This document shows, piece after piece, positions 49,104 to 61,785 of a stretch of DNA of 64,000 bases (within the stretch, counting starts at the first letter, position 1; the number at the start of each line of letters is the position of its first letter). The notes beneath the pieces were generated by a model. It did no database searches. It was not told the origin of the DNA and saw only the letters and a program-made list of their open reading frames with translations. Made by a program: the position numbers and the translations under genes. The DNA is from an uncultured Aeriscardovia sp. (GTDB lineage Bacteria > Actinomycetota > Actinomycetes > Actinomycetales > Bifidobacteriaceae). The stretch is taken from contig CAIFER010000001.1 of the NCBI GenBank assembly GCA_903789525.1, forward strand, positions 62,001 to 126,000, in the 5' to 3' direction.

Positions 49104-50462
49104 ATGCCACGTCTTTTTGGAACCGATGGAGTTCGCGGCGTCGCCAATAAGGAATTGACGCCGAAGATGGCTCTTGATTTGGGCGAGGCGGCTGCTCGTG
49201 TCCTTGGAAAGGATCATCACGGGGATGGTCGCAAGCGTGCTCTCGTCGGTCGAGATACGCGCGTCTCTGGTGATTTCTTGTCAGCTGCACTGTCAGCTGG
49301 AATGAGTGCTGGTGGGTTCGATGTCATCGACGTCGGCGTGATTCCAACCCCAGGTTTGGCATATTTGTCCACCCAGCTCAACGTCGATTTTGCTGGAATC
49401 GTCTCTGCATCACACAACCCGATGATTTACAACGGCATTAAGTTCTTTGCAAAGGGTGGTTTCAAGCTCTCTGACGAGAAGGAAGACCAGATCGAAGCCA
49501 TTCTCGGGCAGGATTGGGATCGTCCGACGGGCCGTGGCGTGGGCCGTATTCATCGCGATCATGACACGCCAAACGAAATGTACCGCGAACACATCGTTGC
49601 GTCTGCCACACAAGATGATCCCACTCCGCTGAAAGGTCTGAGGATCGTCGTCGATTGCGCTAATGGCGCGACGAGTGGCGTAGCTCCCAAGGTTTTGCGC
49701 GAGGCTGGAGCAGACGTCATTGTCATCAACGCCAGTCCAGATGGGTATAACATCAACGATCACGCTGGTTCCATGCACCCAGAACAGCTTCAGGCAATGG
49801 TGACAGCGGCGCAAGCGGATATGGGTGTTGCGTGCGACGGTGATGCGGATCGTTGCTTGGCTGTCGACGCAAAAGGTCGTCTCGTGAACGGCGATCAGAT
49901 TATGGGTATTCTCGCTCGTGCGCTTAAGCAGGAGGGTAAGCTGAACGGGAACACGCTCGTCGTCACGATCATGAGCAATCTCGGCTTGAAGCTTGCTCTC
50001 AAGAAGATGGGAATTCAGACAGTCCAGACAGCTGTCGGCGATCGGTATGTGCTCGAGGAGATGCTCAAGCATGATTACACGCTGGGTGGTGAGCAGTCCG
50101 GTCATATCATCAATCGTCAATTTGCGACGACTGGCGATGGCACGTTGACGGCTCTCACGCTGGCACATGAGGTTGTCCGCTCTGGCAAGTCCCTCGAAGA
50201 ACTCGCTGCAGACTTCCCACAGCTTCCACAGAAGCTCATCAATGTTCGCACGCAAAATAAGAAAGCTGCCAAGACGGATGTCGGTATCCGTGACGCCGTG
50301 GCGAAGGCAGAGAAGAAGCTCGGCGATACAGGTCGAGTCGTTTTGCGTCCGTCCGGCACAGAACCGGTTGTTCGCGTGATGGTCGAGGCACCGACAGACC
50401 AAGAAGCGGATGAAGTGTGCAAGTCATTGGCACAAGTTGTCGCTGATCGTCTCGGTGACTGA
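49104..50462 (+). CDS. glmM: Phosphoglucosamine mutase
   Basis: MPRLFGTDGVRGVANKELT, GIVSASHNPMIYNGIKFF, ACDGDADRCLAVD, LGGEQSGHII, LRPSGTEPVVRVMVEA. Confidence 0.97.
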   Translation: MPRLFGTDGVRGVANKELTPKMALDLGEAAARVLGKDHHGDGRKRALVGRDTRVSGDFLSAALSAGMSAGGFDVIDVGVIPTPGLAYLSTQLNVDFAGIVSASHNPMIYNGIKFFAKGGFKLSDEKEDQIEAILGQDWDRPTGRGVGRIHRDHDTPNEMYREHIVASATQDDPTPLKGLRIVVDCANGATSGVAPKVLREAGADVIVINASPDGYNINDHAGSMHPEQLQAMVTAAQADMGVACDGDADRCLAVDAKGRLVNGDQIMGILARALKQEGKLNGNTLVVTIMSNLGLKLALKKMGIQTVQTAVGDRYVLEEMLKHDYTLGGEQSGHIINRQFATTGDGTLTALTLAHEVVRSGKSLEELAADFPQLPQKLINVRTQNKKAAKTDVGIRDAVAKAEKKLGDTGRVVLRPSGTEPVVRVMVEAPTDQEADEVCKSLAQVVADRLGD

Positions 50463-50487
50463 CAACCGGTAAGGCTGGAGGAGTGAC

Positions 50488-51147
50488 ATGGCATTTACGG
50501 GGCCGATCAATCGACAGCTGACGCGCGTAATTGAAAGCGTGTTGCGTCAGGCACCACAAGGGCACATTCCACTGACATGTGCTGGTGATCCTGTGTTGCG
50601 CGAAGGCTGGCATGAGTACACGGGTCAAATCGGTCGGCCTGTGTTTCGCAAGCTGATTGCGGACATGCGCACGACGATGCTCGATGCGCCCGGTGTTGGA
50701 TTGGCGGCCCCGCAAGTTGGAATTCCACTCGCGTTCGCTGTTGTGGAAGACCATGTTGAGCCAGAAGACAGGGACTCTGCAGATCCGCGCGATTTTGCAG
50801 AGTTCCCGTTCCATGCAATCATTAATCCGCACTACGAGCCGATCGGTACAAAGACGGCGTCATTCTATGAAGGATGTCTGTCTGTTCCGGGATTTCAGGC
50901 TGTTCGGCGTCGGTGGCATGACATTCGCGCGACGTGGCAGGATCCGTCTGGCGCGCGGCATACGGCGCAACTTCATGGATGGCCTGCTCGTATTTTCCAG
51001 CATGAAACGGATCATCTCTCCGGCGAACTGTACATCGACAAGTGCGAGATTCGCTCGCTGAGCTCGGATGACAATCTCGGTGAGCTGTGGTGGGATCCGA
51101 CAACGCTGCCTGATGAGGCGCGTCAGATGGGATTTTCGCTCAAATAA
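50488..51147 (+). CDS. def: Peptide deformylase
   Basis: GVGLAAPQVGIPL, YEGCLSVPGFQAV, FQHETDHLSGELYID. Confidence 0.95.
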   Translation: MAFTGPINRQLTRVIESVLRQAPQGHIPLTCAGDPVLREGWHEYTGQIGRPVFRKLIADMRTTMLDAPGVGLAAPQVGIPLAFAVVEDHVEPEDRDSADPRDFAEFPFHAIINPHYEPIGTKTASFYEGCLSVPGFQAVRRRWHDIRATWQDPSGARHTAQLHGWPARIFQHETDHLSGELYIDKCEIRSLSSDDNLGELWWDPTTLPDEARQMGFSLK

Positions 51148-51197
51148 TTTTTATCTCGATTTCTATCGCGCGCTTATCTCGCACTCTTTGCACTCTT

Positions 51198-53789
51198 TTA
51201 CGCGATCGAGAGCCCTTCCATGAGTTCGGCACGAATCGTGAAGTACACTTCTGGCATATTTTCAAGCAAGTCAGTAATGCGGCCGGGAACGAGGAAGACG
51301 ACGAGTGTCATTCCCATTCCGATCAGCACGAGCAACGCCACAATCATGCGGACAACGCTCACTCTGACGTTCACTTCTCGAGAGCTCCCGGGTGTTCTGC
51401 GCGCCCATGATTCCAGTCCGCACGCACCCATGAGACCGAGAAGCGCGAAAATCCATCCAAAATCAGCCAAATAGCGCAGCGAGAGTCCTGCATAATACGA
51501 GTCAAAGAGGCATCCGCCCAGCCCCAGCACAAAGAGCGCACTGACGAACGGCCACATATGCCGGCGAATCATCGTCCGGTGCATGCACAGCGCCGCTATG
51601 CAGAGCGCGGTAAAGGGAACGAGCCAAATGAGCCCTCCCATCCACGGTTCGGTGTACTGCCACGACGGTAACGGGGTTGCTACTAGTCCAATGAACGGGA
51701 AATGCGCGGTGAAGTGCGGCGGTTCCAGCAAGTAGTAGAACGCAATCGGCAGCATTAAGTACGGCGGCTCAGAATAATTCGTGAGATCAGTGACGGTGAG
51801 CTGATATTTGTTTCCGAAGTCGAAGAATGACCCGAAACGCCAGTAGTTGTAAGTCAGGAATGGCAGCAGCGTCACGAACCCTGTCAGCAGGATGCACAGG
51901 TCGTTGCGCACTGATCGCCATGTCTTCTTCTGTGTTTTCTTCTCGGTCATGCGTGTGAATGCTGACGGCCTGAGCCAGCTGAAGAAGAGCCTGGCGCGGA
52001 TTTCTTCCCAGAAGATCGGAAAAGCGAGAAAGACAGTGAAGATGAAATTCGGACGCGATCCGATAGTGGCAGTCAAAAGGAGAGTACCGATGATGAGCCG
52101 AGGGCGAGAGAGGACGACTGATCCCATCTGTGATGCGCCAACTGTCGTGTGCCGTGTGATCGTTTGGAAGTGAGGAATCGGGTCGCCGTCAGTACACCGC
52201 CACATGCGCGTCACAATGCGGTCGTGATGTCTGCCAGGTACCACACCGATGATGACGCGTCGGGCACCGAGCCAGCACCACAGACCTGCTGATGTAATCG
52301 TCAGCGCCAGGATGAGCGGAACTGCATAAAAATCCGGCCGGAAGAGCAAGAAAATCGTGTTAGCGCCGAGAATAAAGCCGATGATTGAGAGCAGTGCGAC
52401 TCCGAGGGACGAGTGTGGGAAGTGGCGCTGGATGACCCGAGAGGCGAGGGCCGTTCCCCACAGTGCGAAGAGAGTGACGAGCAATACAGCAGCAGTGGGC
52501 GTCCACAAACTGCGACCGGTTATGAGTTCATATGGGATAAAGAGAAGCACAGCTGGCAAGATGCCGAAATAGCAGTACCATTTGCCACCCCAGATGACGT
52601 GGTCCCAAAAGATCGGCGTGACTCCTTGGCTGAGCAATTGGGCGCGCATTGCGAGTGAATACGGGTTGCGCGCTTGCGCGAGTTCATGAGGAACCGGCAG
52701 ATCGAGCCACGGGTGACCGTGAATGAGCGAATCGGCGAGCCGGGCATATTGGTCGCCGTCGTAGACGTAATTGCCGTAGACAGGTGGGAAAACGTTCGAT
52801 AACGTCATGCTTCCAACCTTTTGGAACATCCCTGCTGTCCCAATAATGAGTGGAACGGTGAGGAGCGCCAACAGACCAAATTGCCAGCTGACGGAAGTAT
52901 CGAACGGAACGCGATAAATCTTCGAGCGCGGATCGATAAAACAAATGCTGAAGAGTGCGATGAAGGTCATGATGCCCACGCGCAGCCAGCTGAAGTGGAA
53001 TCCTGCGCGGTCATTGACCCTGACTTGTCCGCAGTTAAAACTCGTTCCGACCGGCTGAAGAAACCAGATGCGCAGTGCCGAAATAGGACCGTATGAGTCA
53101 TCGACGGGTAGATACGAAGAAGCGTTAACGTGTGGGCTGTATGCCAATTCTGGGCCGGTATGCCAGTGTGATGATCCAACAGGCAAGACTTTGATACGCA
53201 CAGAAACCCAGCCGCGCATGTCCAGATGTGATTGAGTGGCAGAGGTCGTGGCAACGGAGGCGTGTTCAGCGCTTGAATCCATCGGGACAGGTTCTCCCGC
53301 CATCATGTGGATTGTGTCCACGCGCGTATCAAGTCCAGAAATCTGAATTTGATCGTCTGTTCCGTTGAGCACTGTCAAAACGCCTGGCGCTGAGTGCTCC
53401 AAACCAGTTCCATAGCTGATCCGCGTGTCCGTGATATCGAGTGCAGCGGGATGTCCCAAACTCGACCAAAAGCGCAGATTGAACGGGAAAATTTCAAGCG
53501 CAAGAATGACGAAGAGTGCAATCAGAAGGCTACGTACGAGACCTTTGCGGCGCAGCAACCAGCCGTGAATGCGAGGCCAGTTGGCCCGAAAACGAGAAGG
53601 GAGAGCAGCGAGAGACGCAATGAACGCATGCGCGAACGTGATGATATTCGCGCGTATCTCATGCATTTGTTGAGCTCGTCTGCCCACTCGATCTTGATTG
53701 CTGGAAGTCACATAGCCGATTTTACTGAGATCCCTTGTTTTGTCTTCTCTGGGTTGTCGAAAAACAAAGTTATCCACACTTATCCACAA
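51198..53789 (-). CDS. Large polytopic membrane protein (possible membrane glycosyltransferase)
   Basis: 863-aa ORF with many TM stretches; start codon uncertain (MHEIRANIITF is an internal alternative). No definitive family recognised. Confidence 0.75.
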   Translation of the reverse strand: MWISVDNFVFRQPREDKTRDLSKIGYVTSSNQDRVGRRAQQMHEIRANIITFAHAFIASLAALPSRFRANWPRIHGWLLRRKGLVRSLLIALFVILALEIFPFNLRFWSSLGHPAALDITDTRISYGTGLEHSAPGVLTVLNGTDDQIQISGLDTRVDTIHMMAGEPVPMDSSAEHASVATTSATQSHLDMRGWVSVRIKVLPVGSSHWHTGPELAYSPHVNASSYLPVDDSYGPISALRIWFLQPVGTSFNCGQVRVNDRAGFHFSWLRVGIMTFIALFSICFIDPRSKIYRVPFDTSVSWQFGLLALLTVPLIIGTAGMFQKVGSMTLSNVFPPVYGNYVYDGDQYARLADSLIHGHPWLDLPVPHELAQARNPYSLAMRAQLLSQGVTPIFWDHVIWGGKWYCYFGILPAVLLFIPYELITGRSLWTPTAAVLLVTLFALWGTALASRVIQRHFPHSSLGVALLSIIGFILGANTIFLLFRPDFYAVPLILALTITSAGLWCWLGARRVIIGVVPGRHHDRIVTRMWRCTDGDPIPHFQTITRHTTVGASQMGSVVLSRPRLIIGTLLLTATIGSRPNFIFTVFLAFPIFWEEIRARLFFSWLRPSAFTRMTEKKTQKKTWRSVRNDLCILLTGFVTLLPFLTYNYWRFGSFFDFGNKYQLTVTDLTNYSEPPYLMLPIAFYYLLEPPHFTAHFPFIGLVATPLPSWQYTEPWMGGLIWLVPFTALCIAALCMHRTMIRRHMWPFVSALFVLGLGGCLFDSYYAGLSLRYLADFGWIFALLGLMGACGLESWARRTPGSSREVNVRVSVVRMIVALLVLIGMGMTLVVFLVPGRITDLLENMPEVYFTIRAELMEGLSIA
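53770..53788 (+). promoter_or_regulatory. Two tandem DnaA-box consensus 9-mers
   Basis: TTATCCACA at 53770-53778 and 53780-53788. Confidence 0.6.
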
Positions 53790-53838
53790 TTTTCACGAGG
53801 TAGTTCACTGTTGGCGCTGATATGGGACAATAGTGTTC

Positions 53839-56800
53839 ATGGCACATGTGGGTGATCAGAAAAATATGAAGTCGCACAATACGCTCTTCCATCGTCTATG
53901 CTCAGCGTTGTCAATGCTGAGTCCTCTCGCCGTACCCGTCGATTCTGATGCCCGTCGTCATATTTTCCCTGTCATTGAGGGTCAAGATGCGTCAGTGCGC
54001 TTCGGATGGGTACAGCCGGCACGCATGATCGGCCAAGGTTTTTATATAGGTGTTTTCCTTCCCTCGAGCATGGCGGCCACTGTACGCGGTAAAAACATGC
54101 TCTTTGCACCGCTGGCGTTTGCTGATGAGCAGGGGCACGTGTATCCGCAAGAACCGTGGAATCGTGGAACAGCTGTGATTTCATCGCAAAAGCCACAGTT
54201 CATGATGATCTCGAACGAGCAAGTTAGTCGCCTCGCACTCCAGCCATCTGGCGCATCGAAGTTGCGGGAAGCAGTTCGCCGTGAAGGCAGTGAGGGATCA
54301 GCTGATTCGCAGGCTTCAATGGATCTCGTTAATCCGGATGCATCGATGTCAACACTGTGGTCGCCAATAACTCATCATCCCCGTCAAGTGGGTGATCATC
54401 TGACGGAAATCATCTCACACGTGATGAAATCGTATTCTGAGCGTCGTCAGCGCCAGTCTGGCCTCCTTTCACCGGTGCACCAAGATGAGGATGGTGGTCA
54501 GAGCGTCGACTTGGATTGGTCGAGCGATTTCGAAAAGGCCGGCTTCCGCGAAGAAGGATATGCCGACCAACATCAATCCGGGCGCACAGATCGGAATGTC
54601 GCTGCTGTTCCGCCAGCAGACGTGCCAGGGCAGCTCTCTGAAGGTCAGAGTCTAGATCAACAGTTTGCTGAAGAGGCCGCAGCAGTACACGTGCAAGGAA
54701 TCATGGGCTGCTTTGATTCTGCTGGCTTCTTTGAGCCAACTGCCTCGTGGGTGCGAGAGAATGCAACGCGGGAATACTGGGTTCGGGATCTGCGTCTGTC
54801 TCTTCCGTCCGCCATGGTGCAAGGCGAATATATCGATGCGCTTGCTGTTGGGTATCTGTATTCGTACTTGATCCCACAACTGTGTCAAGATCCGCTCGGA
54901 TATGGCGTCGGCTCGATTACATATTGTTTGCGGCGATTTGCACCGATAGCTGGAATCCGCACGGCACTGGATCTCACTCAAGAGGCGCTGAACCGAGGGC
55001 TGAAGGTCTCCAGCATGGAGTGGTTCTTCGGTCGTGTTGTTCACGAATCTGGTGCTCTCGATGATGAGCAGTTGCAGGCACAAGGTGGGCAAGAGCCGCT
55101 GAGTCTCTTCATGTCAGCTGATTCTGGGAACTTTGTCATCTCCACTCCGGAAAACGGCGTTGAGCCTGTTCCAGCAGTGCATGCGTTAAGGCTTGAAGCG
55201 TGCCTGAATCGTTTTATGCACGTCGCGATGGTGATGGGTCGGGAAGCAGATTTTTCGACAAGTGTTTCTCCCGAGGAGACAGCACGTCCTACTGATCCGG
55301 CCATCATCGACCGTAATCTGATTGACAATCCAGGATTCTGTGCGTTCTCGCTTGACGACGGGCTGTTCCCAACTATTGCGGACGATCGTGAAAACCGGTT
55401 GTTCCGGCAGACGTACCAGCTCGGTCAGCATTCTCATGAATGGTGGACTGCTGTCGTCGATTCTCAGAAGATTGCCCAGCGTATTGTCCGCATTCAGCAA
55501 ATGCGGGCGGCTCAGTTGTCGGGTTCTCACTCCTCGTTGCAGCCGAATGCGCGCTCGGAGTGGGTGTATCGCATGTCATTGGCACAGCTTTTCCAGCTTC
55601 TGCGTTTGCCATACCGTCTTGATGCCGTGTTCCATTCGTGCTTGCGTGCCGGGAAAGTTGCGATTGTTTTGCTCGGCGCAAGTGGGTACCTCATGCCTGA
55701 AACGGAAATTGACTCGAAGACAAAAAAGTATCGAAAACTCAGTCGAGCTGAACGTCATGCGATGGCGGAAGATTACAGTCTTCGCGTTGCGATTCTCTCG
55801 GCGGCATTGGCCTTTTATACCTCTGACGCAATTGATGAAGTGCTCGTGAGGGTCGATGGGCTCGATTTTGCACCGCTTGAAAAACTTGACCAGATCGATG
55901 CACAACAGCCACAAACGACGCCAAACTTTACCGATAGTGGCGAAAACGATGCATTGGAGGACGGTGCAGATGACGAGAAATCGGATGCATCGGCGCACGA
56001 TCAGTCCGACGAACACGATCATGCGAACCTGAACAAGCTGATGGAAGACTTGCAGCAGATGCTTGCCCAATCGTCACTAGGTAAGTTGTCGTCTGCGCGG
56101 ACGACTGGTAAAGGTGCCCCGAAGGACCACGACGTGCATGGGCGTATGCCGTCCGCCACTTCTCCTACTTCGGACGCTGAGCCGGAAGCGTCACAGTCCG
56201 CGTCTGCATCGGCACATAAATCGTCAGATGAACACGATCATGCTGGTCATTCTTCGCATGACTCCACCGAGCAAGGCGGTTCGCACAGTGACAATGATTC
56301 GAGCAGCGAAGAGTGGACGTCAGCACACGCGCATGCGGACATTAATCAACGCCACGGGTCTGAAAATGACTCATCGGATGAGCACTCACATAGCCAGTCT
56401 GGAAGTTTCCGTCAAACGAAGCTGTCCGTTCGGTTTACGCGAGAAGCGTTTATGAGCGAACTGCAATCGCAAGGGTTGGAGCATCCGCGTGAGTTTGTCG
56501 CCCGTTTTGGTCCGCACATGCATGCGGCTGCGGATGGGAGTCTTCTGCCAATTCACGTGGCTGATGACACGTCAAGTATGGAATTCCGCCCATCCGGTGC
56601 AGGTCAGGAGCCAGAGCGGTCAAACAGAGTCTTCACCCCAGAAGTTGCAGATGTGTTGGGTGCTTCTGACATGCATGGCATCACAATTGAGCGTCGCGAT
56701 CTCGTTCGGGAAGCAATCGTCGAACTGCAGACGATGGGCGACGAAGTGAACAATGGCATGCTGGACTCGGTCAAGGCAGCTCATCAGGCGTCTGATCTTA

Positions 56801-57741
56801 TTCAGTCAACGAATGATCCAGAGCTGAGTGCGCACGCAGACGAGGTGATCAGCGCGCTCATTGATCAGCGCACTGTGCCCGACATCACCTTAGATGACGA
56901 TCGGCAGCTCGCCCTAGCACTGAAGAAAGTGCAAGATGCGGGAATGAGAGGTGAACTGGCGAGCGGCAACACGCAGTCGGTCACTCAACTCGTCCAGACG
57001 TTTGATCGCATCGACGCACAATTCTCAGCACATGGACGTGTTCCGCGCTACTTCAATTCGTATGCGGAGCGGATCGTCTACAACAAGATGTTCGCCATTC
57101 GTGGCGAGAAGATGGTCCTCGTCCCAGATTCGTTGTTCCTCGGACGGCTGGAAATGAGCGATCTGATTGGACAAATGCTCGGTTCTGAAGCGGAGAATCG
57201 TCAGCTTAATCGGCTCGTTCAATATGCGCCTGCATACCCTCTCGCCAGCTTGAAACAGTCGGCTGCGCTCGCAGGTCAAGAAGATTGGGAGGGTGCGTCA
57301 GCTGCTGCACTCAACGCTTTGCGTGTCTCTCTGGAGGGAGATGACGCTGCATATGCTTACTATCGCTTGGCTTATGCGGAGTGGATGCTCGGAAAGTTCC
57401 CGGAGGGCGTTGCTTGTTACCTCATGTCGAATGCGATTCATGAGGGGCTAATTCCGTCGTTGCACGGAGAGCTCGATGAATTGCGCAGTCGGTGCCAGAG
57501 CCAAGGAATTGATGTTCCGACAGAGGGGCCAGAAGTGATTGCTGTCTTGAAGAACGCATCAATTCCAGTGTGGCCGCACATTGCTGTCGCAGATATCGTG
57601 CAAAAAGCGAGTATCGCGTGTGTGGATGCAGGTCTCTTCATTCCGGCGCACACATTGGCACTTGCTGCAGCGCGCATGGAGTCTGGTGGCTCGGGTGTGT
57701 CAGTTGTGCAGGCACAATTCATTCAGTCGCTTGGCAAGTAA
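53839..57741 (+). CDS. Large TPR-like hypothetical protein with acidic/His-rich central region
   Basis: ~1300 aa; C-terminal helical repeat-like region (PLASLKQSAALAGQEDWEGASAAALNALRVSLEGDDAAYAYYRLAYAEWMLGKFPEG); DEHDHA-rich linker. Start may be the GTG at 53833. Confidence 0.8.
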   Translation: MAHVGDQKNMKSHNTLFHRLCSALSMLSPLAVPVDSDARRHIFPVIEGQDASVRFGWVQPARMIGQGFYIGVFLPSSMAATVRGKNMLFAPLAFADEQGHVYPQEPWNRGTAVISSQKPQFMMISNEQVSRLALQPSGASKLREAVRREGSEGSADSQASMDLVNPDASMSTLWSPITHHPRQVGDHLTEIISHVMKSYSERRQRQSGLLSPVHQDEDGGQSVDLDWSSDFEKAGFREEGYADQHQSGRTDRNVAAVPPADVPGQLSEGQSLDQQFAEEAAAVHVQGIMGCFDSAGFFEPTASWVRENATREYWVRDLRLSLPSAMVQGEYIDALAVGYLYSYLIPQLCQDPLGYGVGSITYCLRRFAPIAGIRTALDLTQEALNRGLKVSSMEWFFGRVVHESGALDDEQLQAQGGQEPLSLFMSADSGNFVISTPENGVEPVPAVHALRLEACLNRFMHVAMVMGREADFSTSVSPEETARPTDPAIIDRNLIDNPGFCAFSLDDGLFPTIADDRENRLFRQTYQLGQHSHEWWTAVVDSQKIAQRIVRIQQMRAAQLSGSHSSLQPNARSEWVYRMSLAQLFQLLRLPYRLDAVFHSCLRAGKVAIVLLGASGYLMPETEIDSKTKKYRKLSRAERHAMAEDYSLRVAILSAALAFYTSDAIDEVLVRVDGLDFAPLEKLDQIDAQQPQTTPNFTDSGENDALEDGADDEKSDASAHDQSDEHDHANLNKLMEDLQQMLAQSSLGKLSSARTTGKGAPKDHDVHGRMPSATSPTSDAEPEASQSASASAHKSSDEHDHAGHSSHDSTEQGGSHSDNDSSSEEWTSAHAHADINQRHGSENDSSDEHSHSQSGSFRQTKLSVRFTREAFMSELQSQGLEHPREFVARFGPHMHAAADGSLLPIHVADDTSSMEFRPSGAGQEPERSNRVFTPEVADVLGASDMHGITIERRDLVREAIVELQTMGDEVNNGMLDSVKAAHQASDLIQSTNDPELSAHADEVISALIDQRTVPDITLDDDRQLALALKKVQDAGMRGELASGNTQSVTQLVQTFDRIDAQFSAHGRVPRYFNSYAERIVYNKMFAIRGEKMVLVPDSLFLGRLEMSDLIGQMLGSEAENRQLNRLVQYAPAYPLASLKQSAALAGQEDWEGASAAALNALRVSLEGDDAAYAYYRLAYAEWMLGKFPEGVACYLMSNAIHEGLIPSLHGELDELRSRCQSQGIDVPTEGPEVIAVLKNASIPVWPHIAVADIVQKASIACVDAGLFIPAHTLALAAARMESGGSGVSVVQAQFIQSLGK

Positions 57742-57844
57742 GTGATGCGATGCTGCGAAAATAGTAGGTGTAGAGAAGTCATAGGTGGCTAACGGTGTCA
57801 GAAGCTGTACCGAAGTTGCAGGGTACTGGATTTGTAGGAGATGA

Positions 57845-60316
<2,472 letters not shown>

Positions 60317-60318
60317 AC

Positions 60319-61785
60319 GTGAATTCGGAGGAAAAAGAACAATCGCACGAACGATTACACAGACAATTACAAGAGCAGCCAGTTTCGGGGGATGATCGTC
60401 AGGGGCACAGTAAGAGTGCCAATCAAGACAGCCAATTTCGGCGAACTGCGTTTTCGCGACAACCATCTGAACCGAATGCCCACTCCAATCAACGAGCGGT
60501 GCCGGACTCAACGCCCACTTCACGCGCTCTGTCGTGGAAAGATCGGGTCACCCACATTGTGCAGCAGAAAGCAGAAGATATCCTGGTGCACACTGATGAT
60601 CCGCGCGCACAAGTGATTCAGCACAATGTGCTTGTTCGGTTGGCAGGGGTCAGAGACCCGGAATTAGGTCGATCACTCGTCGAGATGGGGATGATCACGT
60701 CCATCGAAGCGAAACGGCGATCGGATGATTCCGTTCTTGATCGTCCGCCGCAAGCGCGTCCGGGCCAAGATGTGTACGATGTGCATGTCAAACTCGAGCT
60801 CACTATTTCTGGCTGTCCGCTCACAAACCGTCTTCTCAACGATATGACCGACGCGGTGGCGAGTTATCCGGATGATGTTCTCGTCCCACGCATTTCGGTA
60901 GGCGTGATGAGTAAGGCGAAACTCGGCGGGCTCGTTGAGGAGTTGCGCAGGACGCGTCATTCCAATCCGTTTAACAACCCTGATTCGCCTGAATCTCGGA
61001 CGCGGATTATTGCCGTTGCCTCAGGAAAAGGTGGCGTAGGAAAGTCAGCGATCGCAGCCGATCTCGCCGCAACCTTTGCTGCTCTCGGATATTCAACTGC
61101 TGCGATTGATGCTGATATCTACGGTTTCTCGCTCCCTGGGATTTTTGGTGTGCATTCGCGACCTACGGATTTGGACGGAATGCTCATGCCGGTGAGCGCG
61201 TGGGGTGTCAGGCTGATGTCGATTGGCATGTTTGCCGGCTCAGATCAGCCGATCCTGTGGCGAGGACCACGTTTGCAGCGGTCGTTACAGCAGTTCTTGA
61301 CAGATGTGTGGTGGAATAATCCGGATGTCATGGTGCTCGATCTTCCACCGGGGACAGGCGATATGGCGATTTCCGTGGCTCAGTTGTTGCCTGCGGCGCA
61401 AACACTTGTTGTCACAACGCCACAACAATCTGCGTCACGTATTGCGATTCGGGCAGGTCTCGCTTCACTCAGGCTGCCAGGCACGGTAGCAGGCGTCGTT
61501 GAGAACATGAGCTGGTACGAGTATCACGGTCAGCAGTTGCCTCTCTTTGGCGAAGGGGGAGGGCAACGAGCGGCGCAGGCTCTTTCTGCGAGCTTGGGGT
61601 ACCCGGTTCCTCTTTTGGCTCGCATTCCGTTAGACCCTCAGATTCGCGAGACAGAAGAGTCTGGCAGACCGTCCGTCCTGGATTCGAACGGGCATTTGCT
61701 TCATTCTACGCGTGCTCGTGCTTTCGTGAAAATGGCTCAGGCGCTCATTGGCGCACACTTGAGGGAGCCGATCGCAAGATCGTGA
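60319..61785 (+). CDS. mrp: Mrp/ApbC family Fe-S cluster carrier P-loop ATPase
   Basis: N-terminal DUF59-like region, IIAVASGKGGVGKSAIAADLA, MVLDLPPGTGDMAISVAQ, GVVENMSWYEYHG. Confidence 0.95.
   Translation: MNSEEKEQSHERLHRQLQEQPVSGDDRQGHSKSANQDSQFRRTAFSRQPSEPNAHSNQRAVPDSTPTSRALSWKDRVTHIVQQKAEDILVHTDDPRAQVIQHNVLVRLAGVRDPELGRSLVEMGMITSIEAKRRSDDSVLDRPPQARPGQDVYDVHVKLELTISGCPLTNRLLNDMTDAVASYPDDVLVPRISVGVMSKAKLGGLVEELRRTRHSNPFNNPDSPESRTRIIAVASGKGGVGKSAIAADLAATFAALGYSTAAIDADIYGFSLPGIFGVHSRPTDLDGMLMPVSAWGVRLMSIGMFAGSDQPILWRGPRLQRSLQQFLTDVWWNNPDVMVLDLPPGTGDMAISVAQLLPAAQTLVVTTPQQSASRIAIRAGLASLRLPGTVAGVVENMSWYEYHGQQLPLFGEGGGQRAAQALSASLGYPVPLLARIPLDPQIRETEESGRPSVLDSNGHLLHSTRARAFVKMAQALIGAHLREPIARS

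Noticed and set aside
49410-50402. 330-aa minus-strand ORF opposite glmM
   Set aside because: Entirely antisense to conserved GlmM motifs; no RBS or family resemblance.
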